Notes under the pieces: generated by a model | What the model was told of the DNA's origin: nothing | The model's input: the letters and a program-made list of their open reading frames with translations, nothing else | Database searches by the model: none | From: Arthrobotrys musiformis | Lineage: Eukaryota > Ascomycota > Orbiliomycetes > Orbiliales > Orbiliaceae | Direction of reading: 5' to 3' | DNA length: 64,000 nt | Assembly: GCA_036971715.1 (NCBI GenBank) | Contig: JAVHJL010000008.1 | Location: forward strand, 2,914,001-2,978,000 | In this document: piece by piece, positions 20,691 to 30,292 of the stretch | How the letters are laid out: each line of letters starts with the position of its first letter | Numbering within the stretch: the stretch's first letter is position 1 | Translations under genes and position numbers: made by a program

Positions 20691-22106
20691 CTACTCAACA
20701 GGACACCACTCCCACGTCTGCGCAAACCTATGGTTATGATACTTAAAAATATGTTCCGCAAGCCCTTGTCGTGTATACGCTGTCTCGCCCAAATTTCGCA
20801 AATTTTCTTGAGATACCACGGTCTCCCCAGCGATATCAAAAATTCCATTCCTACAGAAGCAGCACCAAGTGAATCTCCCCTGATAACATCTAGCTCTGAA
20901 CCCCTTGTAAAGATCGTCCGAGATGTATTCTTTGATCCACTTGGATAGAATCATCGGTTTCTTCATGGCGCCGTAGAAGGAAGAGTTGACGACGTTCGTG
21001 CCAAGAAGGTCATAGAGGATGTCGCCAGCCGCATCAGAAACCTCTTCACTGAGTACCTTATAGGGACTGTTACGGAAGCACGTCAAACGTACAACCGTAG
21101 AATAAAGCAATTCGTAGAGCTCATGGGAGTACCTAGATCGGAAATGAGTCGTGGGATCTGAAACGATGTCCAAGAACCTCGCTTCCATAAAATGTCTGAA
21201 CTGCGCCGGTGACTTTAAAACATGAAATTCTACGTATGATCTAGTATAAAAATCTGAAAGAAAGTTTGTGAGAAGGACGATGGATGTACCGAGCTGTTGG
21301 AGTGTAGACAGGCGGAAATTCCACTTCGACAAAAAACGGTGGTCGGGTTGGCTGGATGATTTGAAAGTAGGAAGCGAGGGAATGGATTCTTCCTCGATTA
21401 TTTGGACAGCATGCTTGATTCTGATTGAAGGGCGGTGAAGGCAGGGGTTATGCGACGAGCAAGTGGCTTTGAGGGTTTCCGGGAAATCTATCTCCGGGTA
21501 CTTTGCCCGGGTATGATGCCAGTCTATAACATATTATGTTATTAATGTGATCCAAAATAAAGCTATTGTGATAAGGCTCACAAAGTATGCTTATGGATTC
21601 ATACCCCAAAATATATCCTTCTTACACAAAAGACATAGTGACTTGTAGAAGATCCCCGAAATCCTAATATCGCAGTTCTTCCCCTGAGAAAGACATACCT
21701 GACAGCCCCTAAGCTTCCCTGCCAAGTGATCCAGTACGATGTTGTAGTAATTAACCCTCCTATTAAACCTTTTATACTTCTGAATCTTGTCCTTCAAGAT
21801 ACGAAACCAAAAGTATCGGTTTTGCGGCCCAAGTTGGGTGCGAAGGGTCTTACAACTACCCGCAAGGTGGATAGCATCCCCTGGTTTTGGGAGGAATCCT
21901 GCTATAGTTTGAAGGATCTCCAGCGGAAGGTTCAAAATATACGCGTGGCCCTCGTGAGAGTTATCAAAGTCAACAATACTTGATGAGCATGACTTTTGAT
22001 GACAAGCAAGGCTATTGGATGGCCAGCGAGTTGGAGAGTTCATGAAAACCTGCTGCAGTTCCCTAGATACCCTTTCGAGCTTGTTGAGGGGGGGTGTGGG
22101 TGTCAT
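20691..22106 (-). CDS. F-box protein with zinc-binding-like Cys motifs
   Basis: Two-exon gene of 444 residues. Exons are 22106-21605 and 21523-20691; the 81-nt intron has a GTATGA donor and a TATAG acceptor, and the join keeps frame. An F-box lies at about residues 57-105 (ILNLPLEILQTIAGFLPKP, then LGPQNRYFWFRIL). F-box proteins recruit substrates to SCF ubiquitin ligases through Skp1. C-terminal of it are paired motifs C135-x2-C138 and C158-x2-C161. Near the end is a second cluster (RCYQ, WCCFC, then His and WEWC) that looks like a separate zinc-binding site. Substrate is unknown. The call rests on the F-box; the zinc sites are inferred from spacing. Confidence 0.75.
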
Positions 22107-22697
22107 GTCTACACGCAGACAATCTAGTAGATGCTAGGCAAGTTTCGAGTGCGGTTTAAATTTCCTGCTAAAGATACTAAATTCGAGTGCTGTTCCTAGA
22201 GGTGAATGTGGGGAGGAAAGATAATATTGCAGAAGTTCGAAGTCGGTCTGTATGATGAAAGCCATAACTCTAGGAAATGTATTCCAGAAACTGCCAGATT
22301 TCGTATTAAATCTGCTACAGAATGGTAGTATTTTCTAGTTGTAGAGATTCCAAGACAGATAAAGCTCGAGCAGATGGAAATTCGCTGTCGAAGCAGACAA
22401 TGGGAAACCCTTCGAATTCTCGAATGCGAGTTTCGGGGGGGAGCTGTTGCATTTTTGAAACTCTAGCCAAAAACTGCGTTGTTTGGGAAAGCCACTTTTG
22501 CGGATTTTGCACGCTATTTGGGGGATCTGAATCAAGATATCCGGATCGCTAGACAATTATAAAAAAATATATAAATGAATAATTAGCTTTGGAAAGCTGG
22601 AGCTGGAGCAGCACCGGGGGAATAAACGGGAGCGCAAGATTTGTATGATATATCGATATTAAATTTCGCATCGTCAGAGTCCCTCGGCTTCTTGATT
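22107..22697. promoter_or_regulatory. Divergent intergenic promoter region
   Basis: Lies between the minus-strand F-box gene and the plus-strand large protein. A strong TATAAAAAAATATATAAA element begins at 22558, about 140 nt before the first in-frame ATG of the large gene. No small gene was seen. Confidence 0.45.
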
Positions 22698-25600
22698 ATG
22701 CCGTCAACCCAACCTGGCCAAACTCCTCCCGCCTTACAATCGGTACTCCACAAACTACAGCAGTACCATATATATAGTAGTACCCATATAATGTCCGGCC
22801 GTGGCCGTAGCAGGGGAAGGGGTAGGAGAGGTTCACAAAACCACCAAGCCCCGTCTTCATCTCGGGCTTCGTCATCAGCATCTCAACCAGAGCTCCCAGC
22901 CGCAGAACCGGAATCAGCACCGGAGTGCGAACAGGATCCTGAGCAGGAGTCCGAACCTAAGCCGGAAAACCCTCGATCTGGAAGCCCGCGACCTACAATC
23001 CCGTATCCCGAAAGCCCAAGATCTGAAATTCCGAGACCCAGAACTTCACAATCTGGAACCCTGGAACCCGAACCGAATCCTGAAAGCCATCCAAGACCTG
23101 AGAGTCCTCAGTCGGATATCCAAAGACCAGGCACTCCAAGGCCTGAGCGTGCTCAACCTAGCTATCCTTTAACAGGCCGTCCCGCGGGCGTCCCTAATTA
23201 TAGCTATGGTAATCAATCATGGCGCAATGACTACGGCGAGGGTAGCCACAGAAGGACTTCTTCAATTGTTGGGCGAGGAAGTGGCAGTATCCTCTCACCA
23301 CCAAGCGGCACGTTTACTACCATGCCCCAAGAAATGAACGTACAGGGAAGACCGAAATATCCACCAGGGACATGTCACCCATTCTTCGTTCAACGAAGAC
23401 CGGGGGCAAAACTTTACGGATTCGATCTCTCGAGGTACCACATGGAGAAGGAAATTTCCATCCAGGAAAATCAGCCCCCTTTTTGGTGGGTTTATCTCGC
23501 CTATGCGCTAGCGAAACGAGCCGAGAGAGAATCCGAACTACAACGTCTTGGAAGGTTATACGAAGATACTCTCAAGGAAGGTAGAGCAGGGACGTCAGGA
23601 ACAGGCGGTGCTCTAGAGAGGTATAAGAGTCCAACTGAAATAACAAACGACGAGACCGTGGAGCAAGGGAGAAAGAGAATCAGTGACCAAAGGAACAACG
23701 CAATGTTGAGGATGGCGGCAATTTTAGGTCAGAATCCTACAGGTGGTAAGAGCCTTCTAGCAAGTCTTATACTTCACCGTCGAAAAATGCATCAAACCGT
23801 TCCGTACCCGGTGGATAGACCACAAGCAATTCGATATATTGTGGTTAAAGCCGCGGAGATAGCGATGGAGGAGCAAGTCAGAAGAATAAACAAGGTCAGA
23901 ATCCGGAAACTGAGAAAGGCTAGAGAAGTGGGGAGAGAGGCATCGAAACGAAAGTATCAATCCAAAGTTCGGAAACATAGGAGGTCAAGCTCAAGGATAT
24001 CTGTTGAGGCTCCGAAAGATACGAGCGAGGCAGACTTTTCCGACGGTTCTACTTGGTCTGAATTCTCGGAAGAAAACTCGCCAACCTTGCCTCGACCCTC
24101 CGCCCCGGCTACTCCACGAATTCCATTCGCAGAAATGGCAGGGCAACATAAACGTGGCTTTCAAATCCCTCTCATTCCAAAGCTTGATGATGAGAGTTTC
24201 GAGGAGGGCGTATATACAAAGGGCCAACCTTCATCCGAGTCCCAGAAGGAAGACTTTCCAACCGAATATGCAAGTAGCTACGGATGGGAGTGCTCCAGTC
24301 CTCCAATCTCAGTCCCACCGTGTCCTCCTCCTGATCCGCCTCGGCCCCCACCGCCCCCACCTCCGCGGCCGCCACCTCCTTCACCACCACCTGTACCACC
24401 ACCTGCACCACCTGCACCACCTGCACCTCCTCCTACACAGCCCCGGCTCATCCTTCATAGCAAAAAGCCGAGATGCGATGTGATATACGAGGAACCGGAG
24501 CCTCCAGAGTTCCCAGAAAATGACAAAGGAAAGTCTCTTATGACACTAGAGGACGAAATTGAACTTGAACGTCAGCGAACGGAGGAGTATAATCAACAGC
24601 AGCTGGATCTCTATAAGCTCTATCTAGATCTCTGGAGGAGAAAAGCTGGGGGGGAACGCGGGACGAAAAAAATGTGGGAGCTCCACGACCATCTCGTTAA
24701 CGACCGTGGAGTGGCAGTAGATGAGCCAGAAGCCGGCACACAAGCCCCACCCCCGCCATCCAGAGAGAGAGCACTGCTGCTACATGCAGGCAAGATTGTA
24801 CTCCAAGGTAAAGGTCCTTCGTCAGCAGACTTCCGCACCAAAAGTGCCCTTGAGATATTTGGAAAACCCACCGTTGGAGATTTAGAAACCAACGAATTCG
24901 ACTTAGATTCCCAATCCCAAATTAGCGACTCAGAAACTCTAAGCGAAGAGCTCCCAACCATTCCTTCGACAATCGTCGTTACCGACTACGACCGCGGCCA
25001 TGTCGGTCTTGAGATCTTAGTCCTTCCCGAACCAACTAAAGATCATACAAGACCGGAGACTTCAATCACACATTTACGGGGAGATGATCCAGTCAGGTTG
25101 TTTGGAAGGTTAACCGTAGAGTATCATCAAGCACTAGCAAATACTCTACAAAGCCGAGAGCCCGATCCCATTTGGAAAGCCCGGGCAGATAGTTTGAAGA
25201 AACTACTTCTGGAGGTTAGACGGCAGCCTCTGGATTATGCCATGGATTTACCTGTATTCGGGGGCCTTATGGGGGAATTCGCCGCCCTAGAGATGCTAGA
25301 AAATACCGCAACGGCACTTCGGAAGGCCGCCGATCTTGCTGAACAAGCTTCCGAGCAAAGAGACCAAGCTCAAGCATTAATCTATCGGTTTTTAGACCAC
25401 AGCAATGAGATCCATAAGCTATACGACGAGGCATTCGATAGACAAATGATCCTACATCAAAATGGAGGCACCTCGGCGCCAATGGAGGAGGAGCTTGATC
25501 GCAGAAAATACATTCACCACGAGCGTGAGGTTCTACAAAAGAGTATCATCGAGTATAACGAGATCGCAACACCGTCAGAAGATATTTCAGCCGTGCTAAA

Positions 25601-26696
25601 ACCGCTATTTGAGAGTATCCAAAATCACACCCAAGTTGTCGAGCATCACTTTGATGGCTATGCGCCCGGGTGCGATTCTTATTCCTACGCGCCGGATTGT
25701 CCTCCTGACAGACCTATCAAGGCATCCCGGACTTCTTTACCACCAAAGAAACCGAAAACAGGACGGAGATGCTTTCATCCAGCTCAGATCCTCAGGAGTG
25801 AGGTTCAAATCGATGCTATTACTGTACTTGGCGGGATGAAAGGTAGGGATAAAAATAGAGTCAGGGATGGTTTGCTCAAAGGCGAATCTATGGAAAGGGA
25901 GCGAACGAGGCTACCAGAAGAGAACTGGCAACCAGACTTTGTGACGTGCGGATACGAGACTAAACCTGGTTCTCCTCTAATATTCCCTGTCCCCGGGCGA
26001 ATGGTGGAATCAAGTAAGTTCGGAGTTTTCACATGGAGGACACCCCGTTCAACTTTGGAGAGGCCGAACCAGATTACTCTACCGCCGTGGACAAGGACTT
26101 GCCACGGGTATGCGCAGATGAACTATAGAAAAAACAGGGAGCTGTATGAGAAATGGCAATTCGAAGGGTGGAAAAGGTACCCGGCTTGGTTCTTGAGTTC
26201 AAAGACAGCGGGTCCGTTGATTAAAGAATTGGAACCAAAGGATGACGATAATCCTCCGGCGCCGCCACAACCGACTAGGCAAGCACCTACCTCTCTACCA
26301 ACGCATGCTTTAAGCGATGGGTCTGTACCAGAGCAGGATGACGATGATGGGTTTATCGAGGATGTGGAGGAGGGCACTATTACACCCGCTCCTGGAAGTG
26401 CTGTTGGAGGGATGGCTCCCGAAAGCACCTCCCATAAAACTTCGACGCGGGTGGAGACACTTGAAGAGTCAAAAGGACGGCTAGGAGGGACAGGCACCGA
26501 GAGACTTCCACATCCACCGAAAGTTACGAACCCTGCTACGGCTAGCTCTGGAAAGGACTTGGAAAGCTCAATAAGTCCGTTAACACTGGTCGCAGGAACT
26601 GAAACTGGGGTAGAGGATCGGGGATTAAGTGGCAGCTGCTCGTCAGGAGGAAGTACTAATTATTCTATCGGGTTTGAGGAACCGACCCTAGATTAG
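22698..26696 (+). CDS. Large Pro-rich disordered protein with RG motif
   Basis: Single 4-kb open frame encoding 1332 residues from the ATG at 22698, or 1301 from the ATG at 22791, which starts MSGRGRSRGRGRRG. The frame opens earlier only with TTG. After the RG stretch come Ser/Glu/Pro-rich degenerate repeats (PRSGSPRP-like, nt about 22930-23170) and a conserved-looking segment (YPPGTCHPFFVQRRPGAK). Next are basic coiled coils, a long polyproline block (nt about 24310-24450) and more helical coils with many Leu/Glu (nt about 25080-25580). The C-terminus is acidic and Ser-rich. No catalytic domain was recognised. RG and polyproline stretches suggest RNA or SH3/profilin-type contacts, which is inference. 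A long intron-free gene is unusual here. Confidence 0.75.
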   Translation: MPSTQPGQTPPALQSVLHKLQQYHIYSSTHIMSGRGRSRGRGRRGSQNHQAPSSSRASSSASQPELPAAEPESAPECEQDPEQESEPKPENPRSGSPRPTIPYPESPRSEIPRPRTSQSGTLEPEPNPESHPRPESPQSDIQRPGTPRPERAQPSYPLTGRPAGVPNYSYGNQSWRNDYGEGSHRRTSSIVGRGSGSILSPPSGTFTTMPQEMNVQGRPKYPPGTCHPFFVQRRPGAKLYGFDLSRYHMEKEISIQENQPPFWWVYLAYALAKRAERESELQRLGRLYEDTLKEGRAGTSGTGGALERYKSPTEITNDETVEQGRKRISDQRNNAMLRMAAILGQNPTGGKSLLASLILHRRKMHQTVPYPVDRPQAIRYIVVKAAEIAMEEQVRRINKVRIRKLRKAREVGREASKRKYQSKVRKHRRSSSRISVEAPKDTSEADFSDGSTWSEFSEENSPTLPRPSAPATPRIPFAEMAGQHKRGFQIPLIPKLDDESFEEGVYTKGQPSSESQKEDFPTEYASSYGWECSSPPISVPPCPPPDPPRPPPPPPPRPPPPSPPPVPPPAPPAPPAPPPTQPRLILHSKKPRCDVIYEEPEPPEFPENDKGKSLMTLEDEIELERQRTEEYNQQQLDLYKLYLDLWRRKAGGERGTKKMWELHDHLVNDRGVAVDEPEAGTQAPPPPSRERALLLHAGKIVLQGKGPSSADFRTKSALEIFGKPTVGDLETNEFDLDSQSQISDSETLSEELPTIPSTIVVTDYDRGHVGLEILVLPEPTKDHTRPETSITHLRGDDPVRLFGRLTVEYHQALANTLQSREPDPIWKARADSLKKLLLEVRRQPLDYAMDLPVFGGLMGEFAALEMLENTATALRKAADLAEQASEQRDQAQALIYRFLDHSNEIHKLYDEAFDRQMILHQNGGTSAPMEEELDRRKYIHHEREVLQKSIIEYNEIATPSEDISAVLKPLFESIQNHTQVVEHHFDGYAPGCDSYSYAPDCPPDRPIKASRTSLPPKKPKTGRRCFHPAQILRSEVQIDAITVLGGMKGRDKNRVRDGLLKGESMERERTRLPEENWQPDFVTCGYETKPGSPLIFPVPGRMVESSKFGVFTWRTPRSTLERPNQITLPPWTRTCHGYAQMNYRKNRELYEKWQFEGWKRYPAWFLSSKTAGPLIKELEPKDDDNPPAPPQPTRQAPTSLPTHALSDGSVPEQDDDDGFIEDVEEGTITPAPGSAVGGMAPESTSHKTSTRVETLEESKGRLGGTGTERLPHPPKVTNPATASSGKDLESSISPLTLVAGTETGVEDRGLSGSCSSGGSTNYSIGFEEPTLD

Positions 26697-27218
26697 TTGG
26701 AGGGGGCCGCATTCCCTGGAGTGCAGTGGTTAACGAGTGTGTCCACCAATGTGACAAAAAGGATTTTGCAACTCTTCGGCAACTCAAATACATCTACTTC
26801 ACCCGGAAACTCAGATGGTGAGGTGGTCACAGCTGCAGGAAGTGCAAGTGGGGATTAATATTATGGGCACCGGTTTTGAGGATAATGCTCGAGTCACTTA
26901 GCCTTAACACAATCCACGGATCCTTCTAGAGTATACTTTTGCTGTTGGGTCTTACGGTTTTTTTTTGTCTCGTACCCAGCCCACCCGGGTTTTTTTTCTT
27001 GTTTTCAAGTTTACGAGGTAGCAAAACCAATTTTCTTTTCGAAATAATCGATACGCATTAGGTATTAGGAGTTGGAGATTGGGCACTGGTTAATTATAAA
27101 TATCATTCATTCGCTAGGTCGCTATGAGCCCAGGTGTCTCTATATGTGATGTAACAAAAATAAATGGGGAGCAAGAAATCCGCCCCGACAGGCCTGCATG
27201 AAGTGAAAACTTTTTATC
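26697..27218. other. Convergent 3' region
   Basis: Between converging genes. Contains T-rich runs near 26956-27000 that suit 3' ends. No gene was seen. Confidence 0.4.
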
Positions 27219-28787
27219 TTAAGCGCCAAGGGAAAAAAGAGAAACCGGGTTGCCGACGGTTCGGGGGATGACCTGTTTTGCAAAGCCATCCCCCGCAAGA
27301 GAGGGTCGTGTTCGCACGGCCGGCAAACCCCACGGGACCCGTGGAGCCGTTGGGACGTTTTCATCGTCGCTCCCTGCGGGTCGAATCCTTGCGGGTCGAA
27401 CCCTCGTGCCTTGAGCTCCCGTATTGCGAGCTCTTCTAGTGGTGGTATCGTCAAATTCGGCGAAATGGACCCTGATACCTGGAGGTCTGAACTCAAACAT
27501 GTTATTTGGTGGCCTGAATGGACAGGCCTCGGCCAGCTGACCAACATTTTCGATATGCTGGGTTTCGGCGGCAGCAGCAGTCCCAGAGATTGGGATGCTC
27601 GCAACGCTTGCGAAGTTCATGCCAGCCCTTCTAGCTGCTCTCCTCGCTATCCAGGCACGATTTATCGCCTTCCTCCTCTCCTTCGCTTGACAGGCTTGTT
27701 CCGCTGCCCTTTTTCGTCGATATTCCACTGCAGCTTCTCTTATAGCTACGTGGGTGGGGGAAGATGACGGAGATCCGATAGGGATCGGGCAAATGGTTGC
27801 ATGCTTGGAGACCGGAGAGTATGGGATGTCAATCGCGTAGGATTGGGTTTCTGGGGAGTCGATTAGGAGGCCTGGTATGTCCACCGGCAGTGTTGTAGTT
27901 TCCCTATAGGAAAACGGACCACTGGCCACCGAAAGGGTCTCGGAGGCTTGTGGGGTCGGGTGTGGGCCTTCCCATTGGTTATGTTGTCTCACGGTCGGCC
28001 TCTCCGTTTGGAGGAGTACAGGAGTTGATGCTCGTGAGGGCTGTAACCTTGGTGCTTCTTGAGCAACTGGCTGTTTTCGGTGACCGAAGATGTTCAGGTT
28101 GATTGAGATACCCAAGAGAGAGGTCTTCCATAAGCTTTTGCTGACACCATTCGTTGTGCCTCTATTCTGGCGAGGGGGTGACTCGATTATCATGGCCGCG
28201 ACGCTTTGCTCCTCCCTGTCTATAACAGGAGAGGAGAAGGTTTCACCGATGGCCTTGTCCCTGAGCTGACGAAGCTTCATGTTGGTCAGGTTGAGAATTT
28301 CCTGGAATGTATTGGAACTGGTGTTGGCTTCAACATGGTTGAAAGTTCGCCATTTCCCACGAATATCAGGGCTGATGGTCTCAAAACGCATGAGACTCTG
28401 GGCGAGACAATCCATTGTCTCTTTTAAAGGGCCTGGGACTTCGTGGAGATGGTCGGGGATAATAACGGTGAGAGTCTGAAGGATGGCGGCCATGTGGAAT
28501 TTGATGTCTGAAATTTGCCGTTCATCGTATGGCATGCTTGGCCACGCGGTAGGGCGAACATCCCGCACAGTAGCTTGATATTCCTCGATTGCTACGATTA
28601 TGGATCCGGCAGTGGTTATGTTGATACCGAGTCTCGGGACAGGGTTTGGAGGGATGCTAGGACAAAAGTTGGGGTTCCCAGGAGCTGGGTGGTTCGGATA
28701 GAGGGCAGCGGGCCTGCGAGCCGCGTAAGGGTACCACTCCTTCATCGCATCTGCAAATCGGGAAACTGATGCGAAGAGAGAAGACAT
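27219..28787 (-). CDS. Hypothetical protein, helical N-half, disordered C-half
   Basis: Intron-free coding frame of 522 residues from the ATG at 28787. The N-terminal 190 residues look folded and mainly helical (SVSRFADAMKEWYPYAARR, later HMAAILQTLTVIIPDHLHE). The middle and C-terminal parts are Ser/Pro/Thr-rich, with a basic helix (YRRKRAAEQACQAKERRK) and several Arg-rich patches. No family was recognised. No signal peptide or membrane helix is present. The leader carries its own intron and a TATA box, and is divergent from the RGG protein gene at 30293. Confidence 0.7.
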   Translation of the reverse strand: MSSLFASVSRFADAMKEWYPYAARRPAALYPNHPAPGNPNFCPSIPPNPVPRLGINITTAGSIIVAIEEYQATVRDVRPTAWPSMPYDERQISDIKFHMAAILQTLTVIIPDHLHEVPGPLKETMDCLAQSLMRFETISPDIRGKWRTFNHVEANTSSNTFQEILNLTNMKLRQLRDKAIGETFSSPVIDREEQSVAAMIIESPPRQNRGTTNGVSKSLWKTSLLGISINLNIFGHRKQPVAQEAPRLQPSRASTPVLLQTERPTVRQHNQWEGPHPTPQASETLSVASGPFSYRETTTLPVDIPGLLIDSPETQSYAIDIPYSPVSKHATICPIPIGSPSSSPTHVAIREAAVEYRRKRAAEQACQAKERRKAINRAWIARRAARRAGMNFASVASIPISGTAAAAETQHIENVGQLAEACPFRPPNNMFEFRPPGIRVHFAEFDDTTTRRARNTGAQGTRVRPARIRPAGSDDENVPTAPRVPWGLPAVRTRPSLAGDGFAKQVIPRTVGNPVSLFSLGA

Positions 28788-28845
28788 TGTAATGCAGAGG
28801 TTGTTCGATAGTTATCGGCTTTAGATAACAAAGGAGTTAGAGAAC

Positions 28846-28920
28846 CTGCGCCAGGAACAGTTAGCAAATAAGAACCATGATGATGGATCAGCAACTTTGG
28901 GATGGAAGTTCATTGCTTAC
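28846..28920 (-). other. 5'UTR intron of the 522-aa gene
   Basis: 75 nt with GTAAGC donor, TGCTAACTG branch site and GGCGCAG acceptor on the minus strand. It ends 58 nt before the ATG at 28787. Confidence 0.6.
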
Positions 28921-29985
28921 TCGGGTGTGCTTAGGTATCATGAGCTGCATGCAACTAGTTCATCAGATAGTGATTCCAGCAAATAGCTTCGAATCCTCCA
29001 GCAAAGAGGCAATGCACGGACAGGAAGGAAAGCTTCTAGACGGCCGTGATTGAAGCAGTAGGGATAGCTTGGTGATGCTGTTGAGGCAGGTGGTAGGTTG
29101 GCGATGATGAGGTGAGGTGAAGTGAAGTGAGATGAGGTGATGAGGTGAAGAAAGATGTAGCTGAGAGGAAACGTCGTTGCTGTGAACCCGCAACGAATCT
29201 TGACATCACGGCTACCAAACACCGCACATAAGTACGTATATATACCATTCACCGGCCTCCCATATTCAACAGCAATCCTCCCGTCCACTCAGAAAGTCCC
29301 CAGCGAGTATCACGATCAAGCAATTGGGGCTTTACTTACATCACACTCGACCGCCATATGCTCCAAAATCACACTACGGGAATGATGATATAGTCCGAGG
29401 AAGCCTCGAGCAAAATGCAACAAGGTCCCAAAGCGGCCTCCACGAAGCTTGGTTTACTCTAGAACCAAGACGGAATCACGATATGCACGCAAGCACAACC
29501 CCCCTAAGGCATATCCTTCCATCCACGACTTCAGTTCCCGCGAAGGATGTCACTACGAAGCCAGAACAATGCAAAGAAAATAACTTTGAAGTTCGAAGTC
29601 GAAGGTTTCCTCTTTCGGCCATTGCCCAATTCGGCGGGTCAAACAGAATACCACACAGACAACGCGCTGCGTGGGTCGAGACTGGTTAAAACGTAAATAT
29701 ATCAGAGCATGGCAACGACGACGAACTGCCAGGAAGGCTCTGAGGATCGGGGTGTGTGCTTTTGAATTGGTTTTATCTTGCGGGTGTAAATATAAATATG
29801 CATTTGTAGATATGTACAGTCCCAGAAGAATACAGAATATCTCTCTCCAGTCCTCGATACATGCCCTCACTGCTGCCACTATTGGTACTTGTCTTTTTCC
29901 ATGCTGGAATATACAGGATATAAGATACATTCAGAGTGTCATAAGTGCTTTGGGCGGTGGGTTGCAATTAGCAGCGGAAAGTGGG

Positions 29986-29993
29986 TATAAAAG
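29986..29993 (+). promoter_or_regulatory. TATA box of RGG protein gene
   Basis: TATAAAAG, predicting transcription from about 30020 and a leader of about 270 nt before the ATG at 30293. Confidence 0.55.
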
Positions 29994-30080
29994 CGACATC
30001 ACAGCTCAGCGCTCCAACAAACTTCCATCTGTACGCAAAAGCCCTTCCGCAGTCAACTCAGACGTAATCAATCTTAATTC

Positions 30081-30110
30081 TCCCATCTCTTCCCATCTCT
30101 TCCCATCTCT
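30081..30110 (+). repeat. 10-bp tandem repeat in leader, 3 copies
   Basis: Three exact copies of TCCCATCTCT in the leader of the RGG protein gene. Confidence 0.85.
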
Positions 30111-30212
30111 TCTGCCTTCCCTTCACCAACAAACCATCTCCATCCATCCTCACCTCCATCATCACCATCACATCTGCTTCATCCCCACCTCCATCAGCCT
30201 TCGCTCCTCGAG

Positions 30213-30213
<1 letters not shown>

Positions 30214-30246
<33 letters not shown>
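30214..30246 (+). repeat. (ATC)11 microsatellite in leader
   Basis: Eleven uninterrupted ATC triplets 46 nt before the start codon at 30293. Confidence 0.9.
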
Positions 30247-30247
<1 letters not shown>

Positions 30248-30292
30248 AGACATCCTTCTTACTTCAGTAGAACCATTCTCCACTCCAGAATC

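Larger units (their letters stand above)
28921..30292. promoter_or_regulatory. Bidirectional promoter and two leaders
   Basis: Divergent control region. On the minus side, a TATATATA at 29237-29244 precedes a CT-rich leader (CTTCACCTCATCACCTCATC-type sequence over about 29040-29165). On the plus side, a TATAAAAG at 29986-29993 precedes a leader rich in CCATCT and ATC repeats. Frames in the region are low-complexity shadows. Confidence 0.55.

Noticed and set aside
22641..22697. Upstream extension of the 1332-aa frame
   Set aside because: It opens only with a TTG; the first in-frame ATG is at 22698.
27360..27420. tRNA B-box-like GTCGAATCC and GTCGAACCC
   Set aside because: They lie inside the 522-aa coding sequence, no A-box or cloverleaf partner was found, and they encode part of the Arg-rich tail.
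29671..30270. 199-codon plus-strand frame ending in poly-Ile
   Set aside because: It covers the TATA box and CT-rich, ATC-repeat leader of the RGG gene, and its product is low-complexity.
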